From DATBGO01 sp050011895 (lineage in GTDB: Bacteria; Actinomycetota; Actinomycetes; Streptosporangiales; Streptosporangiaceae), in NCBI GenBank assembly GCA_050011895.1, contig JBEKIF010000034.1, positions 1 to 44,769 of the forward strand: a stretch of DNA of 44,769 bases. The letters run 5' to 3'. The notes beneath the pieces are model-generated. The model was not told the DNA's origin and made no database searches. It saw nothing but the letters and a program-made list of their open reading frames with translations. Position 1 is the first letter of the stretch, and each line of letters opens with the position of its first letter. Positions 43,234 through 44,769 of the stretch are shown here, piece by piece. The position numbers were made by a program, and so were the translations under genes.

Positions 43234-43538
43234 CAGCGCACCCCAGTTCCCGCCGGCAGGCTCAACGAGCATATCTGGGCACTAGATTGCAACAGTCAAG
43301 GCTCCCGGGCGCACGATGGCTGGCATCCGCTGGCGCGCCGAGCTGGCCTGGCTGGCGCTCACCTGGCAGCAGGGTTCGTAATAGCCACCCAAAATGCTCG
43401 CCCGACAGGGCCGAGCCGGTTATGCACCTCCTCAGTGCCCCCGCGCGCCGCGTCCGGCGGCGGCCTTGGCAAACCACTGCGGTGCCAGACTGGCTGTCGG
43501 CAGCTAAATCACACCATCGCACCCAGCAGGAGGCAGAC

Positions 43539-43778
43539 GTGACAACCCCGCCAGATTTCGGAGGTCGCGAAATTGAACATGGAGTGCAGGAAGATCTGGG
43601 CGGTCCGCGGGAGGAATACGGGGCTGTGAGTCACCAGGACGATGACAGCGCCCTGTTGAGCGACAACGAGGCGCACGCTCCGGGCAAGGTCTGCGAGGTG
43701 TGCGGTGCGGTCATCACACCCGGCCAGAATGTTCGACGCCGTGCCGACGGTCAGTGGATGCATGAGGTCTGCCCCTGA
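43539..43778 (+). CDS. Small protein with C-terminal zinc-ribbon-like site
   Basis: A 79-residue protein from GTG 43539, with AGGAGG at 43529-43534 (4 bases upstream). The N-terminal part is acidic and disordered (REIEHGVQEDLGGPREEYGA, DDDSALLSDNEAHAPG). The end has CEVCGAVITPGQNVRRRADG followed by WMHEVCP, so CxxC plus H-x2-C make a zinc-binding knuckle. No family is recognised; proteins with a lone C-terminal ribbon are often regulators or binding partners. The strong ribosome binding site supports the start. A longer frame upstream to 43287 is not supported. Confidence 0.7.
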   Translation: MTTPPDFGGREIEHGVQEDLGGPREEYGAVSHQDDDSALLSDNEAHAPGKVCEVCGAVITPGQNVRRRADGQWMHEVCP

Positions 43779-43874
43779 CCCAACAGGTGGACGAGGTCAT
43801 TGAGCTGGCCCACGGCCCAGTGGTCGTGGACTGGCGGTGGGCGTGCGCCAGACCCGCCCACCGCCCGGGCCGTA

Positions 43875-44567
43875 TCAGCCTGCGTTCGGGGACGCTATCC
43901 AGACGTGTACGTCCCGCCCGCCATGCTTCAGCCAATAACTGAGCGATATGTTCTTCTGCCTGGGAGAATGCTGCGTGATCATCGGGACGCCGTGTGACAT
44001 CTGGGTGATTATGCCGACATGACTAATACCAGAGAATTTGTTACCTGACCAGTTGGCAAAAATTATGTCGCCCGGCTTAGCATTGTTCCAGTACTTCAGC
44101 CAGTAGCTGCCTATCAGGTTAAGATGGACGGCCAGATCTTCTGCAACGCTCCATGAATGGCTCCACCAGCGAATGTACTTCGCCGTCAGAAAGTACCAGT
44201 AGTGATCGTTACTCGTACTCCCGCCATTTGGGTCGAGTTTCTCCGGGTCGCCCCCGCCATAGGCCAGCGCCCTGGACACAAAATCGGTGCAGTCATCACC
44301 GAAGCCGTTGTACCCGCCTTTCCAGTTCGCGAGCGCCCAGGAAACCGCGCCTTTCTTGTTAACGTTGGCCTGGAGGCCGGTCGCACCCGCGGCGGCGAGC
44401 GCAGCAGGGGCGGCCGTGGCGTAAGCGGGAGCAGATGGCGTCGTGGCTGCCTTTGCCGGTGTGGCCCCTGTGAAGGTCACCGTCGCCGTCACCATTGCAG
44501 CCGCCAAGAGCAGAACTGTCATGAGATGGATTGGTTTCAGCCATCCGTCAGCTGCGCGCTCTATCAT
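43875..44567 (-). CDS. Secreted amidase-domain (Amidase_6) protein
   Basis: From ATG 44567 (GGGAG about 8 bases upstream) the product has 230 residues. The signal peptide is residues 1-40 (LMTVLLLAAAMVTATVTFTG, Ala-Lys-Ala at 38-40). The mature part is an Amidase_6/CHAP-like cysteine hydrolase: GFGDDCTDFVSRALAYGGGD with Cys93, then AKPGDIIFANWSG, ISHVGIITQM with His183 and MITQHSP (His200). These resemble peptidoglycan or lipopeptide amidases that cut cell-wall peptides, though the substrate is unproven. Codon use is AT-richer than the neighbours. A near-consensus promoter stands upstream. Confidence 0.85.
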   Translation of the reverse strand: MIERAADGWLKPIHLMTVLLLAAAMVTATVTFTGATPAKAATTPSAPAYATAAPAALAAAGATGLQANVNKKGAVSWALANWKGGYNGFGDDCTDFVSRALAYGGGDPEKLDPNGGSTSNDHYWYFLTAKYIRWWSHSWSVAEDLAVHLNLIGSYWLKYWNNAKPGDIIFANWSGNKFSGISHVGIITQMSHGVPMITQHSPRQKNISLSYWLKHGGRDVHVWIASPNAG

Positions 44568-44607
44568 GTTCCGCTCCCGCTCCGTAGGCCAACAAAAGCA
44601 GTCGCAA

Positions 44608-44635
44608 ATTATCACGGCAAACAATGGTCCGTCAA
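44608..44635 (-). promoter_or_regulatory. Near-consensus promoter of the amidase gene
   Basis: On the minus strand TTGACG (44635-44630) and GATAAT (44613-44608) stand 16 bases apart in an AT-rich region, the best sigma70-type promoter of the window. Transcription would start near 44601, giving a leader of about 34 bases before the ATG at 44567. The remaining bases to 44769 hold only short frames and a small GCAT-TT-ATGC dyad near 44641-44650. Confidence 0.7.
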
Positions 44636-44769
44636 TAGTTGCATTTATGCGTAACATATGCACGCGCCGGTGATGAGTTCGGATGCATTAGAGACCATGC
44701 TGAGTTCACAGACGCAGCAGAAAGGCGGCTCAGCGCACGTCCAGCTAGCGGCGGTCGCGAGGAGCTAGC

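Overview
The window is high-GC (roughly 70%), with dense genes, frequent GTG/TTG starts and purine-rich ribosome binding sites. The gene content is actinobacterial: Lsr2, a linked furA-katG pair, DUF1707 and PadR proteins, a SCO4226-like DUF4242 protein, a DUF2236/MpaB-type oxygenase and DUF2252. It looks like a chromosomal accessory region of a soil-type actinomycete. I cannot fix the genus. I see no rRNA, tRNA, CRISPR array, transposase or phage structural gene.

Layout. 0-2.5 kb: the 5' end of an acyl-CoA synthetase leaving the left edge, two abutting gene relics (a Fis-type HTH tail and a GroEL C-terminus), then an Nramp metal transporter. 2.6-6.3 kb: an ABM-like small protein, an Acg-type nitroreductase, a receiver-only response regulator, a RodZ-like HTH/membrane/discoidin protein and a collapsed aromatic monooxygenase relic. 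6.3-10.3 kb: an amidohydrolase, then furA-katG ending in a 15-bp perfect hairpin. 10.3-13.6 kb: a cell-surface protein and a PadR + DUF1707 pair with its own promoter and dyad. 13.7-22.5 kb: mostly single metabolic genes (aldo/keto reductase, cyclase, DUF4242, MpaB-type oxygenase, L-2-hydroxyglutarate oxidase, MBL hydrolase, glutamine amidotransferase, YjbR). 22.5-25.4 kb: a secreted beta-helix protein, lsr2 and two long gene-free stretches. 25.4-34.2 kb: a GNAT + acyl-CoA-synthetase fusion (PatA-like), a luciferase-like monooxygenase relic, a large sacsin/Hsp90-like ATPase, an M20 peptidase, an acyl-CoA dehydrogenase and a truncated hydroxyacyl-CoA dehydrogenase. 34.5-40.1 kb: a thioesterase, then a tightly coupled operon padR - ABC ATPase - FtsX permease - padR::DUF1707 fusion. 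40.1-44.8 kb: a coiled-coil protein, DUF2252, a three-helix membrane protein, a small zinc-site protein and a secreted amidase-like protein with a near-consensus promoter.

How the genes work together. The clearest functional units are furA-katG (peroxide-sensing repressor with catalase-peroxidase) and the four-gene ABC cassette at 35.2-40.1 kb, where every junction is a 4-base start/stop overlap. The most notable signal joins two distant loci. The PadR and DUF1707 proteins that are separate neighbours at 12.3-13.5 kb occur as one polypeptide at 39.1-40.1 kb, behind an ABC exporter that also has a soluble PadR paralogue at its head. This suggests that PadR repressors and DUF1707 membrane proteins form one regulatory module, with a membrane-tethered version in the exporter operon. 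A second theme is gene decay: five recognisable relics of unrelated genes lie within 34 kb, without any visible mobile element.
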